Below, in pieces: positions 35,299 through 44,203 of a stretch of 64,000 bases of DNA. The translations under genes were made by a program, and so were the position numbers. Below the pieces are notes generated by a model. The model made no database searches, was not told the DNA's origin, and was given only the letters and a program-made list of their open reading frames with translations. Each line of letters starts with the position of its first letter. Position 1 is the first letter of the stretch. The stretch is from Massilia phyllostachyos (GTDB taxonomy: Bacteria > Pseudomonadota > Gammaproteobacteria > Burkholderiales > Burkholderiaceae_D), in contig NZ_JAJNOC010000001.1 of the NCBI RefSeq assembly GCF_021044825.1, positions 1,054,001-1,118,000 of the forward strand, written 5' to 3'.

Positions 35299-36777
35299 AT
35301 GAACGTGAAGAAATTTACTGCAGCGACTTCCAGAGATGCATTGCGCAAAGTGCGCGAAGCGCTGGGTCCTGACGCGGTCATCCTCTCCAACCGTCCGGTC
35401 GACGGCGTGGTCGAGATCCTGGCGCTGGACAACGACGACGTCGCTTCGCTCTCCGCTCCGGCCGTCGAAGAGCCGCAGCCGGCCGCCTTCGGCGCCTTCG
35501 ACAACGATTTCGACCCGGAACCGACCTTCTCGCGCAGCGCCTTCGCCGCCGCCGCGCGCGATCCGCAACCGCGCCAGCAGCCGGCGCCGCGCGCCGCCGC
35601 GCCCGCACCGCAGGCCATGGACCCGTTCGCCGGCCAGCCTGACGTGGCCCGGCCCTACGTCGAACGCCGCGCCGCCCCGCAAGCAGAACCGGAAGTCCCG
35701 CCGACCTACGTCAACCGCCGCGCCCCTGCCCAGGAACCGGGCATCGACATGGCCGCCATGACCCAGATGATGAGCGCCGCGATCGCCCAGGCCAAGGAAT
35801 CCGCCGCCAGCGAGATGAGCGGCATGATGAACGAGATCCGCGCCATGCGCGGCCTGATGGAAACGCAACTGGCCGAGCTGTCGTGGAACGCCACCGCCCA
35901 GCGCGAGCCGCAGAAGGCCGCCGTGCTGCGCGAGATGCTGGCCGCCGGTTTCTCGGCGACCCTGGCGCGCTACCTGATCGAAAAGATGCCGGCAACCAAG
36001 GATGCCGCCGACGCGCTGCGCTGGATCAAGACCGTGCTGGCCCGCAACCTGACCACCATCGCCAACGAAGACGACCTGCTCAACAAGGGCGGCGTGTTCG
36101 CCCTGGTCGGCCCGACCGGCGTCGGCAAGACCACCACCACCGCCAAGCTGGCGGCCCGCTGCGTGATGCGCCACGGCCCGGACAAGCTGGCCCTGATCAC
36201 CACCGACGCCTATCGTATCGGCGGCCACGAGCAGCTGCGCATCTACGGCAAGATCCTGGGCGTGATGGTGCACTCGGTGAAGGACGAGGCCGACCTGCGC
36301 ATCGCCCTGAAGGAACTGAAGAACAAGCACACCGTGCTGATCGACACCATCGGCATGTCGCAGCGCGACCAGATGGTCACCGAGCAGGTCGCCATGCTGA
36401 GCGACTCCGGCGCCGACGTGAAGCGCCTGCTGTGCCTGAACGCGACCTCGACCAACGAGACCCTGAACGAAGTGGTGCGTGCTTATCAAGGCACGGGCCT
36501 GGCCGGCTGCATCATGACCAAGCTGGACGAAGCCGCGTCGATCGGCAATGTGCTGGACGTCGTGATCCGCCAGAAACTGAACCTGCACTACATCTCGAAC
36601 GGCCAGCGCGTGCCGGAAGACCTGCACCTGGCCGACCGCGCCATGCTGATCGACCGCGCTTTCCGCAACAACCGCAACGCGGCAGCCCAGTTCGGCGACG
36701 CCGACCTGCCGCTGATGATGGCCGCCGCGGGATCGATGAGCAATGCGGACCGCATGCGCGAGGTGACCCTTGGCTAG
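35299..36777 (+). CDS. flhF: Flagellar placement GTPase FlhF
   Basis: A 492-residue SRP-type GTPase that fixes flagellum number and polar position. The N-terminal region (about 1-160) begins KKFTAATSRDALRKVREALG and then becomes low-complexity (Ala/Pro). The NG domain (about 200-490) has the P-loop GPTGVGKTTTTAKLA, the region IDTIGMSQRD and the guanine-specificity TKLDEA. I chose ATG 35299; a TTG directly upstream is in frame but less likely. It overlaps flhG by 8 bp. Confidence 0.95.
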   Translation: MNVKKFTAATSRDALRKVREALGPDAVILSNRPVDGVVEILALDNDDVASLSAPAVEEPQPAAFGAFDNDFDPEPTFSRSAFAAAARDPQPRQQPAPRAAAPAPQAMDPFAGQPDVARPYVERRAAPQAEPEVPPTYVNRRAPAQEPGIDMAAMTQMMSAAIAQAKESAASEMSGMMNEIRAMRGLMETQLAELSWNATAQREPQKAAVLREMLAAGFSATLARYLIEKMPATKDAADALRWIKTVLARNLTTIANEDDLLNKGGVFALVGPTGVGKTTTTAKLAARCVMRHGPDKLALITTDAYRIGGHEQLRIYGKILGVMVHSVKDEADLRIALKELKNKHTVLIDTIGMSQRDQMVTEQVAMLSDSGADVKRLLCLNATSTNETLNEVVRAYQGTGLAGCIMTKLDEAASIGNVLDVVIRQKLNLHYISNGQRVPEDLHLADRAMLIDRAFRNNRNAAAQFGDADLPLMMAAAGSMSNADRMREVTLG

Positions 36778-37555
36778 TTTCGACTTCGACCAGGCCGAAG
36801 GCCTGCGCCGGATGCTGCAGGGCCCGCGCCCGCGCATCGTCACTTTCCTCTCCGCCACGCCTGAAGACGACAAGGGCGCGATGCTGGTCAACCTGGGCGC
36901 CTCGCTGGCCCAGACCGGCAATGAGGTCCTGATCGTCGACGCCTGCGAGCGCGACTATGGCGTCGCCCGCCGCCTGGGCCTGACCCGTTCGGCCACCCTG
37001 GCCCACGTGGCGCGCCAGGAAGCGGCCCTGAACCAGGTCATGCACGCGGTGCCGCAGGGTTTTTCCGTCACCACCCTGGGCACGCCGGAAGGCAATGCGG
37101 ACACCCGCCGCCTGGCCAAGACCTTCGACGTGCTGGTCAAGCAGGCCGGCATCGTGATGGTCGATGGCGAACTGGGCCCGGATGGCGAATTCCCGCTGCC
37201 GCTGATGGCCTCGTCCGAGATCGTGGTGCAGGTCGGAACGTCCGCCACCTCGATCACGAATGCCTACGCCCTGATCAAGCGCCTGTCCCAGCAATTGGGC
37301 CGCCGTCCCTTCGGCATCCTGGTTACCGGAGCAACAGAGGCCGAGGCCAAGGTTGTATACGATAATATGTCTACCGCAGCGAGCCGCTACCTGGCGGTGA
37401 CCCTGAGCTCGATGGGCTCGGTGCCGGCCGACGAGTACCTGCACCGCGCCGCGCGCCTGGGCCGGGCCGTGGTCGATGCCTTCCCGCTGGCGGGCGCATC
37501 GGTCGCCTTCCGTCGCCTCGCCGGGAAGTTCGCGCTGCACGCGATGCGGGCATGA
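36770..37555 (+). CDS. FlhG/FleN-like MinD-family protein with degenerate P-loop
   Basis: A 261-residue protein in the position and fold of FlhG/FleN, the partner of FlhF that limits flagellar number. The start is a TTG with GAGGTGA upstream, overlapping flhF by 8 bp. The N-terminus QAEGLRRML is like the FlhG activation helix that stimulates FlhF. The MinD P-loop KGGVGKT is replaced by TPEDDKG at about residues 30-36, so only the second lysine is kept. The strand of the ATPase Walker-B region reads VMVDGELG. ATP binding may therefore be altered or lost. Confidence 0.85.
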   Translation: MASFDFDQAEGLRRMLQGPRPRIVTFLSATPEDDKGAMLVNLGASLAQTGNEVLIVDACERDYGVARRLGLTRSATLAHVARQEAALNQVMHAVPQGFSVTTLGTPEGNADTRRLAKTFDVLVKQAGIVMVDGELGPDGEFPLPLMASSEIVVQVGTSATSITNAYALIKRLSQQLGRRPFGILVTGATEAEAKVVYDNMSTAASRYLAVTLSSMGSVPADEYLHRAARLGRAVVDAFPLAGASVAFRRLAGKFALHAMRA

Positions 37556-37597
37556 AACCGCGTAAGCTGATCAAGAGAGAAAAAGAACATTTAACGC

Positions 37598-38329
37598 ATG
37601 TACACGGTCAAAGGGAAAGCGGACAAGAACCATTTGCTGACGGAGCATATGCCGTTGGTAAAGCGCCTTGCCCACCACATGAAGGCCAAGCTGCCGCCTT
37701 CGGTGGAAGTCGATGACCTGGTCCAGGCGGGCATGATGGGCCTGCTCGACGCGATCAACCGCTACGAGGACAACCACGGCGCCCAGTTCGAGACCTATGC
37801 GGTGCTGCGCATCCGCGGCGCCATGCTCGACGAGCTGCGCAACAGCGACTGGATGCCGCGCAGCACGCGCCAGAACATGCGCAAGGTCGAGGCCGCGATG
37901 GAGGCGCTGAACCAGCGCCTGGGCCGTCCCGCCAGCGAATCCGAGATCGCCAAGTCGCTCAAGATGTCGCTCGCCGACTACCAGGAAATGCTGGGCGACT
38001 CGGGCGGCCACCAGCTGGTCTACTACGAAGACTTCCACGACAACGAAGAAGGCAGCGACGGCTTCCTCGACCGCTATGCGGTGGACGATGCCGACCCGCT
38101 GCGCAGCCTGCTGGACACCGGGTTCCGCCAGGCCGTCATCGACGCCATCGACAACTTGCCGCCGCGCGAGAAGATGTTGATGGGCCTCTACTATGAGGAA
38201 GAACTGAATCTGAAGGAAATTGGCGCCGTCATGGGCGTCAGCGAATCGCGGGTGTCGCAGCTGCACACCCAGGCGGTCTCGCGGCTGCGCGCCGCCCTCA
38301 AGGAGCAGTTGTGGACTGGGCAAGCGTAG
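37598..38329 (+). CDS. fliA: RNA polymerase sigma-28 factor FliA
   Basis: A 243-residue flagellar sigma factor that directs late flagellar and motility genes. Region 2 has LPPSVEVDDLVQAGMMGLLDA and RIRGAMLDELR. Region 3 follows with PRSTRQNMRKVE. Region 4 has LPPREKMLMGLYYEEELNLKEIGAVMGVSESRVSQLHTQA, the -35 recognition helix. It overlaps the stator gene by 19 bp. Confidence 0.96.
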   Translation: MYTVKGKADKNHLLTEHMPLVKRLAHHMKAKLPPSVEVDDLVQAGMMGLLDAINRYEDNHGAQFETYAVLRIRGAMLDELRNSDWMPRSTRQNMRKVEAAMEALNQRLGRPASESEIAKSLKMSLADYQEMLGDSGGHQLVYYEDFHDNEEGSDGFLDRYAVDDADPLRSLLDTGFRQAVIDAIDNLPPREKMLMGLYYEEELNLKEIGAVMGVSESRVSQLHTQAVSRLRAALKEQLWTGQA

Positions 38330-39054
38330 CCGGACTGGCGCTCGCGATCGCGGGCATCCTGGTCGGGCACACGCTCGACGGCGGTCGCTTCGCCTCGCTG
38401 GTCCAGCCGGCGGCCTTCGCCATCGTGGTGGTCGGCACCTTCGGCGCGGTGCTGCTGCAAAGCGAGAAGCGCAGCTTCCTGCTCGGCGTGCGCATGCTGC
38501 GCTGGGTGTTCTTCCCGCCCAAATCCGGACGCCAGAAGCTGTCGCAGGAGATCGCCCTGTGGAGTCTCTCTGCGCGGCGCGACGGCCTGCTCTCGCTCGA
38601 GCAGTACATGGGGACCAAGGACAAGTTCGTCCAGAAGGGCCTGCGCCTGGTGGTGGACGGCATCGCCCCCGAAAAGATCCGCAGCCTGCTGGAAGGCGAG
38701 ATCAACGCCTACGAATTCTCGCAGCGCCAGGCGGCGCGCATCTGGGAATCGGCCGCCGGCTATGCGCCGACCATCGGCATCCTGGGCGCGGTGCTCGGGC
38801 TGATCCACGTGATGGAAAACCTGTCCGACCCGTCGCGCCTGGGCTCGGGCATCGCCATCGCCTTCGTCTCCACCGTCTACGGGGTGGGGCTGGCCAACCT
38901 GTTCTTCTACCCGGTCGGCAATAAACTGAAGGCCATCGTCAGCGACAAGGTGGGCCAGTACGAAATCCTGGCCGAAGTCTTCCACGACCTGGCCAGCGGC
39001 GACCATACCCGCGTGGTCGACGAGCGCGTGGCCAGCCTGCTGGCGCGTCACTAG
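38311..39054 (+). CDS. motC: Flagellar motor stator protein, MotA family (MotC)
   Basis: A 247-residue stator subunit with four membrane helices. The start is a GTG with AGGAG five bases before. The middle region has the motor-typical segment GLLSLEQYMG and the last helices contain ESAAGYAPTIGILGAVLGLI, with the conserved Pro in the MotA C-terminal part. It works with motD as a proton or sodium channel around the rotor. Placement after fliA is like the MotCD set of Pseudomonas, but no chemotaxis genes intervene. Confidence 0.9.
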   Translation: MDWASVAGLALAIAGILVGHTLDGGRFASLVQPAAFAIVVVGTFGAVLLQSEKRSFLLGVRMLRWVFFPPKSGRQKLSQEIALWSLSARRDGLLSLEQYMGTKDKFVQKGLRLVVDGIAPEKIRSLLEGEINAYEFSQRQAARIWESAAGYAPTIGILGAVLGLIHVMENLSDPSRLGSGIAIAFVSTVYGVGLANLFFYPVGNKLKAIVSDKVGQYEILAEVFHDLASGDHTRVVDERVASLLARH

Positions 39055-39064
39055 GCCGTCTCTC

Positions 39065-39817
39065 ATGGCGCGCAAACGCTACGACGATCAGATGGCCTGC
39101 GGCGAGCACCACGAGCGCTGGCTGATCTCCTATGCCGACTTCATCACCCTGCTGTTCGCCTTTTTCGTCGTGATGTATGCGATCTCGATCGTCAACGAGG
39201 GCAAGTATGCGGTGCTGTCCGAAGCCCTGGGCGACGCCTTCGGCGGACGCGGCGCGGCGCCGCAGGTCAACACCAATGTCGAGCCGGTGCTGCCGCTGTC
39301 CCACATCGTCAACCGCAAGCGCCTGGAAGCGGCGCGGCGCGAGCGCGAACGGATGGAAACGCTGGCCAAGGATTTGACCGCGACCCTGATGCCGCTGGTG
39401 AAATCAGGCCAGGTGCGGGTGACGCAGAACGCGCGCGGCATCAGCATCGAGCTCAACGCCAGCGTGCTGTTCGACCAGGGCGAGGCCGTGCTGCAGCCTG
39501 ATGCGCGCGAGGTGCTGGGCGAGGTCGCGGGCCTCCTGAAGAACGATCCGCACGCGATCGAGGTCGAAGGACATACCGACAACCTGCCGATCACGAATGA
39601 AAAGTATGCGTCGAACTGGGAACTGTCGGCGGTGCGCGCGGCGAGCGTGGTGCGGCTGTTCATCGAGCAGGGCGTGCAGGATGCGCGCCTGTCGGCCATC
39701 GGCCACGGCGCCACGCGGCCGGTGGCGCCGAACGACACACCCCTGAACCAGGCGAAGAACCGGCGCGTGGCGGTGATGATCCTGGCGGCCACGCCGCAAC
39801 CCTTGCTGGCGCAGTGA
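39065..39817 (+). CDS. motD: Flagellar motor stator protein, MotB family (MotD)
   Basis: A 250-residue partner of motC. A single N-terminal helix carries the ion-binding aspartate, Asp25 in SYADFITLLFAFF. The periplasmic OmpA-like peptidoglycan-binding domain follows (about 110-250), with VEGHTDNLPI, NWELSAVRAASV and NRRVAVMIL. It starts 10 bases after motC, so the two are an operon. Confidence 0.92.
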   Translation: MARKRYDDQMACGEHHERWLISYADFITLLFAFFVVMYAISIVNEGKYAVLSEALGDAFGGRGAAPQVNTNVEPVLPLSHIVNRKRLEAARRERERMETLAKDLTATLMPLVKSGQVRVTQNARGISIELNASVLFDQGEAVLQPDAREVLGEVAGLLKNDPHAIEVEGHTDNLPITNEKYASNWELSAVRAASVVRLFIEQGVQDARLSAIGHGATRPVAPNDTPLNQAKNRRVAVMILAATPQPLLAQ

Positions 39818-39851
39818 CACAGCATTCCAGTCCGCCAGGGCGCGATACAGC

Positions 39852-40895
39852 CTACCGTAACTGTTGCACCGGCGTGTTCTCGCCAAAGTATTCGTGTGAA
39901 TCCGCGTTGTTGATCGCATGCTCGGGATTGGTGCGCGCCAGCTCGGCCGCGCCCGACTGCCCATACACGTGGTCGTCGGTGCCGGCCACGATGTCGAAGT
40001 GGCTGAGCTCGTGCAGCAGGGTGCCGCCGCGCGAGTCGGTGCCGGTGACGGGCGCGGTCCAGAACGCCTTGCACACATAGATCGTGTAGGGCTGGGCCGG
40101 GTACACATAGGCGAAGTAGGGCTCCTTGCAGCCGCAGTCGACCTTGAGCGGCTTGTTCTCGAAGGCGTCGCGGATCGCCGCGAAATTGCCGCTCACCTTG
40201 GCGCCGCGGGTCGCGTCCAGCGCCCCGAACCAGCTGGTGTAGCGCGCCCCGTAGCCGTGGCCGGCGCCCAGGTAGGCGTGGCCGTCGACCGTCATCGCGC
40301 GGCCGGCGTCGACCGCTGTCGCCACCTGCTCCTGCTGGGCGTTCGAGCACTTGCTGAATTCCAGCCCGCTGCCGGTGGCCGCCACTTTCGCCGGCGGGCG
40401 GGCGCCGCGCGGCAGGCGGCCCTCGACCCAGATCGAGACCGGGGGCGAGGTCAGGGCGCCGGCGGCCGGCTGCAGCGAAGGGGGGGCGAACAGGCCGGCC
40501 GCGCTGGTGCGGTAGCGCAGGGTATAGGTGCCGGTCACGTGCATCTCGTACAGCGCCGACAGCTCGACCGTGCTGGCGAGCGCGGCGCCCGGCTCCAGCC
40601 GCAGGTAGTCGCCGGGGCCGGGCGCGGCACGCTTGGCCTTGATCCCGAGATAGCGCACCGGCAGGCCGTCGCGCTGGATGTCGAACAGCGGCGCCGTCAA
40701 GCCCTCCACCGGCGTATGCCACTTGAGCACGTACTGCGGCGCCGCGCCGGTATTGGTGAGCGTGACGCGCACCTGCACCTCGTCGCTGCGGCCGAACTGC
40801 TGGCGCAGCGGCGTGACGGTGACGCTCAGGTCCTGGGCCAGGGCCGGGCTGGCGGCCAGGACGAGCAGCAGGGGAAGTAGGGGCTGGCCTTGCAT
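39852..40895 (-). CDS. Secreted M35-family (aspzincin) metalloprotease
   Basis: A 347-residue exported protein with a signal peptide (about 1-20, ending ALA). An N-terminal beta-domain (about 25-170) resembles the inhibitor or pro region of peptidyl-Lys endopeptidases. The catalytic domain has HELSH zinc ligands, and the third aspzincin ligand in GTDDHVYG. Two Cys pairs are likely (KCSNAQ, DCGCKE, YVCKAF). This family is best known from fungi and from secreted Aeromonas and Burkholderiales enzymes. The start has GAGGAG upstream. It converges on the motD end and diverges from the globin-coupled gene. Confidence 0.85.
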   Translation of the reverse strand: MQGQPLLPLLLVLAASPALAQDLSVTVTPLRQQFGRSDEVQVRVTLTNTGAAPQYVLKWHTPVEGLTAPLFDIQRDGLPVRYLGIKAKRAAPGPGDYLRLEPGAALASTVELSALYEMHVTGTYTLRYRTSAAGLFAPPSLQPAAGALTSPPVSIWVEGRLPRGARPPAKVAATGSGLEFSKCSNAQQEQVATAVDAGRAMTVDGHAYLGAGHGYGARYTSWFGALDATRGAKVSGNFAAIRDAFENKPLKVDCGCKEPYFAYVYPAQPYTIYVCKAFWTAPVTGTDSRGGTLLHELSHFDIVAGTDDHVYGQSGAAELARTNPEHAINNADSHEYFGENTPVQQLR

Positions 40896-41122
40896 GACGG
40901 TCTCCTCGGGATGGGAATCGTCCTACTGTGCGCCCGCATAAAAAAGGAGTTTTGTGCAATCCCAAAGATATATTTACTGGTGGCAACACAACCACAGATC
41001 TTGTATGGCTGATTAACAACGCTGTGTGAGTTTTAGTGAATATTTACTCGATTGCCTAAGAGGTGATTGCTATCATGCAATGACACTATCCTCGCGTAAA
41101 TATTTGAGCTGTAGGTCCCCGT

Positions 41123-43717
41123 ATGACATCCCAGCACCGAAGTAATCCCGCCGATTTCCACCTTCTGGTCGACGGCATCGCCCTCGAGATCGGCCTCGAT
41201 GCCGACGAAATCGCGGCGCGCAAGGCCTACCTCGAGCTGGACGATGCCGACGTGGCGGCGCTGCGCGACGTGCGGGAGTTGCTGGAATCGCAGCGCCATG
41301 CCTTCTCCGACCGTTTCTACGCCCACCTGCTGTCCTTCCCGCAGCTGCGCATCCTGCTCGGCGCCGGCGCCGAGACCCGCCTGCGCCACCTGCAGGCGGC
41401 CTACTTCAGCAGCCTGACGGCGGGCGACTACGGCCAGGACTACATCCGCGAACGACTACGCGTGGGCGTGACCCACCAGCGCATCGGCCTCGATCCGAAG
41501 TGGTACATCGGCGCCTACCGCAAATACCTGTCCGAGCTGCACGACATCCTGTGGCAGCGCCTGCAGGGCCAGCCTGAACGCTTTCGCGCCGCCGTCGAGG
41601 CGATCCTCAAGATCGTCTGCTTCGACATGGGCCTGGCGCTCGACACCTACGCCCACGCCGACCAGCGCAGCAACCTGCAGAACCAGAACTACCTGGAGCA
41701 GGTCATCGACGGCATGCCGGCCGGCCTGGTGGTGGTCGACAGCGAACTGCGCGCCTGCTCGATGAACCGCATGATGGCCGACCTGCTGGGCGCGCCCGAC
41801 GACGCCCTGCAGGAGCGCCGCATCCCGCTCGACGAGCTGATCCCCTGCACCGAGCTGGTGAACCGCGCGATCGAGACCCTGGCCTCGGGCGCCGCCCAGG
41901 ACCACGTGATGGCCACGTTCGACGGCCGCGCCGACGGCGTGCGCTACGTCGAATTCAATATCCGCCGCACCCGCAAGGACGGCGCCCCGATGCTGCTCCT
42001 GATCGGCCAGGACATCACCTTCCGCCGCAAGGCGCGCATGCGCCTGCAGGAAAGCGAGGAATTCTTCCGCCTGACCTTCAACCAGGCCGCGGTCGGCATC
42101 GTGCTGCTGGGCAGCGACGGCCGCGTGCTGCGCACCAACAGCAAGATGTCGCACATCCTCGGCTACACCGAGGTCGAGCTGCTGGCGCGCTTCTACCAGC
42201 AGTTCATGTGCGAGGAAGACCTGGCCGAGGAACTGGCCCTGATCGGCGGCCTGAAGGCGGGCGAGATCACCGAGTACCAGCGCGAGAAGCGCCTGATGCG
42301 GCGCGACGGCAGCCCGGTCTGGGTCAGCGTCACGGTGTCGAGCATGCGTGACGCCAATGGCAACCAGCGCTTCATCTGCGTGGTCAAGGACATCCAGCGC
42401 CAGAAGCAGGCCGAGGAGGCGCTGCTGCGCATGGCCAACCACGACGCCCTGACCGGCCTGCCGAACCGGGTCCTGATGCAGGACCGCCTGCGCCAGGCCA
42501 TCATGCATGCGCACCGCACCAAGCGCCAGGTGGCGGTGATGTTCATCGACCTCGACCGTTTCAAGCACGTCAACGACAGCCTCGGCCACGACGCCGGCGA
42601 CCAGCTGATCGTCGAGATCGCGCGCCGCCTGTCGACCAGCCTGCGCGAGAGCGACACCGTGGCGCGCCAGGGCGGCGACGAATTCGTGGTGGTGCTGCCC
42701 GACCTGGCCGGCGAGGAAGACGCCGCCAAGGTGGCGCGCAAGCTGCTCGGCAACCTGTTCCAGCCGCTGGTGCTGCGCGGCCAGGAAGTCTTCCCCTCCG
42801 GCTCGATCGGCATCGCGATGTACCCGCGCGACGGCGAGGACAGCACCACCTTGCTGAAGTGCGCCGACAGCGCGATGTACGGCTCCAAGGGACAGGGCGG
42901 CAACGACTATTCCTTCTACACCGCCGCCATGGGCGCCCAGGCCTACGAGCACCTGCGCATGGAAGGCGCGCTGCAGCGCGCCCTGCAGCGCGAGGAATTC
43001 CTGCTGCACTACCAGCCGGTGGTCGACATCGAGACCGGCACGGTGACGGGCGTCGAAGCCCTGCTGCGCTGGCAGCCGCACGAGCGCGAGATGGTCTCGC
43101 CCGCCGACTTCATCCCGCTGGCCGAGGAGACCGGCCTGATCGTCCCGATCGGCGACTGGGTGCTGGCCACCGCCATGAAGCAGCAGGTGGCCTGGGTCGA
43201 GGCCGGCCTGCCGAGCCTGCGCGTCAGCGTCAACCTGTCGGCGCGCCAGTTCCTCGGCCAGGACGTGGCCCAGCGCGTCAGGGCGCTGCTTGCGGAGACC
43301 GGCTGCGACCCGGCCTGCCTGACGCTCGAGATCACCGAGAGCGTGCTGATGGAAAATCCGGCCGCCGCCACCGAAACCATGGGCCGCCTGGCCGCGATGG
43401 GCGTGCAGCTGGCGATCGACGACTTCGGCACCGGCTACTCGAGCCTGGCCAGCCTGAAGCGCTTCCCGATCCACAGCCTCAAGATCGACCGCTCCTTCGT
43501 GATGGACCTGACCCAGGACGCGGACGACGCCGCCATCGTCAACGCCGTGATCGCGCTGGCGCACTCGATGAAGCTGAACGTGATCGCCGAAGGCGTCGAG
43601 ACCCGCGAGCAGCTGGACTTCCTGCAGCAGCATGGCTGCGACCAGATGCAGGGTTTCTGTTTCAGCAGGCCGGTGGCGCCGCAGGGAATCGCGGCAATGC
43701 TGCGCCGGGCGGCGTAG
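41123..43717 (+). CDS. Globin-coupled PAS-PAS-GGDEF-EAL protein
   Basis: An 864-residue cytosolic c-di-GMP enzyme. Residues about 20-180 are a protoglobin sensor with the proximal His118 in VGVTHQRIGL; PAS1 lies at about 190-305, PAS2 at about 310-430, GGDEF at about 445-600, and EAL at about 615-860. The cyclase motif GGDEF is intact and RESD five residues before it is the inhibitory I-site. The EAL signature (EALLRW, NLSARQ, EITES, DDFGTGYSS, KIDRS, AEGVET) is complete, so both activities are possible. The likely input is O2 or another haem ligand. There are 227 bp of shared regulatory space with the M35 gene. Confidence 0.93.
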   Translation: MTSQHRSNPADFHLLVDGIALEIGLDADEIAARKAYLELDDADVAALRDVRELLESQRHAFSDRFYAHLLSFPQLRILLGAGAETRLRHLQAAYFSSLTAGDYGQDYIRERLRVGVTHQRIGLDPKWYIGAYRKYLSELHDILWQRLQGQPERFRAAVEAILKIVCFDMGLALDTYAHADQRSNLQNQNYLEQVIDGMPAGLVVVDSELRACSMNRMMADLLGAPDDALQERRIPLDELIPCTELVNRAIETLASGAAQDHVMATFDGRADGVRYVEFNIRRTRKDGAPMLLLIGQDITFRRKARMRLQESEEFFRLTFNQAAVGIVLLGSDGRVLRTNSKMSHILGYTEVELLARFYQQFMCEEDLAEELALIGGLKAGEITEYQREKRLMRRDGSPVWVSVTVSSMRDANGNQRFICVVKDIQRQKQAEEALLRMANHDALTGLPNRVLMQDRLRQAIMHAHRTKRQVAVMFIDLDRFKHVNDSLGHDAGDQLIVEIARRLSTSLRESDTVARQGGDEFVVVLPDLAGEEDAAKVARKLLGNLFQPLVLRGQEVFPSGSIGIAMYPRDGEDSTTLLKCADSAMYGSKGQGGNDYSFYTAAMGAQAYEHLRMEGALQRALQREEFLLHYQPVVDIETGTVTGVEALLRWQPHEREMVSPADFIPLAEETGLIVPIGDWVLATAMKQQVAWVEAGLPSLRVSVNLSARQFLGQDVAQRVRALLAETGCDPACLTLEITESVLMENPAAATETMGRLAAMGVQLAIDDFGTGYSSLASLKRFPIHSLKIDRSFVMDLTQDADDAAIVNAVIALAHSMKLNVIAEGVETREQLDFLQQHGCDQMQGFCFSRPVAPQGIAAMLRRAA

Positions 43718-43766
43718 TTTCTCCGCCATACGGTTGGCGGCGGGTCGACCCTGGAGGACGAAAGGT

Positions 43767-44144
43767 TCAGGCCGGGCGCGTTTCGGTGCCGGCGCCGCGC
43801 GTGACGTGGAGCATGCGACTCGGCGCTTGCACTTTGGCGGTGTGCCAGACACCGCGCGGCACGACGACCGCGCCGCTGCCGTTCAAGGCAATCTTCCGAA
43901 CCGACGCGCCCTGTTCCAGGTGCAGCTCGACCGCACCAGAGAGCAGGTAGACGAATTCGTCCGCATGCGGATGCATTTCCCAGGTCGGCCAATCCTCGGT
44001 AAACGCGAATTCGCTGATCAGCCAGCCGCCGGGCGCCTCGTCCAGCTCGGACGGCGGCTGCTTCCAGAAGGTCTCCGCCGAAAAGCACTGCGAGGAGCCG
44101 TCTTCGGCGAGGTAGACGTAGGATTGCTGCGGATTCAGGGACAT
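43767..44144 (-). CDS. Cupin-domain protein
   Basis: A 125-residue single-cupin protein. The metal-site motif region reads EMHPHADEFVYLLSGAVELHL, followed by PRGVWHTAKV, so His ligands are present. The family includes isomerases, dioxygenases and small ligand sensors. I chose ATG 44144 because it begins right before the first strand; the in-frame codon at 44207 would extend into the CDF stop region. It lies 60 bp downstream of the CDF transporter on the same strand. Confidence 0.75.
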   Translation of the reverse strand: MSLNPQQSYVYLAEDGSSQCFSAETFWKQPPSELDEAPGGWLISEFAFTEDWPTWEMHPHADEFVYLLSGAVELHLEQGASVRKIALNGSGAVVVPRGVWHTAKVQAPSRMLHVTRGAGTETRPA

Positions 44145-44203
44145 GGCGGCTCCGGGGCGGTTGAGCGGGGAAACCCGGCAATCGTACCACCGCCACCGTC
44201 CAG

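Noticed and set aside
41456..43852. 798-codon frame antisense to the globin-coupled gene
   Set aside because: Shadow frame opposite an unambiguous multi-domain protein.
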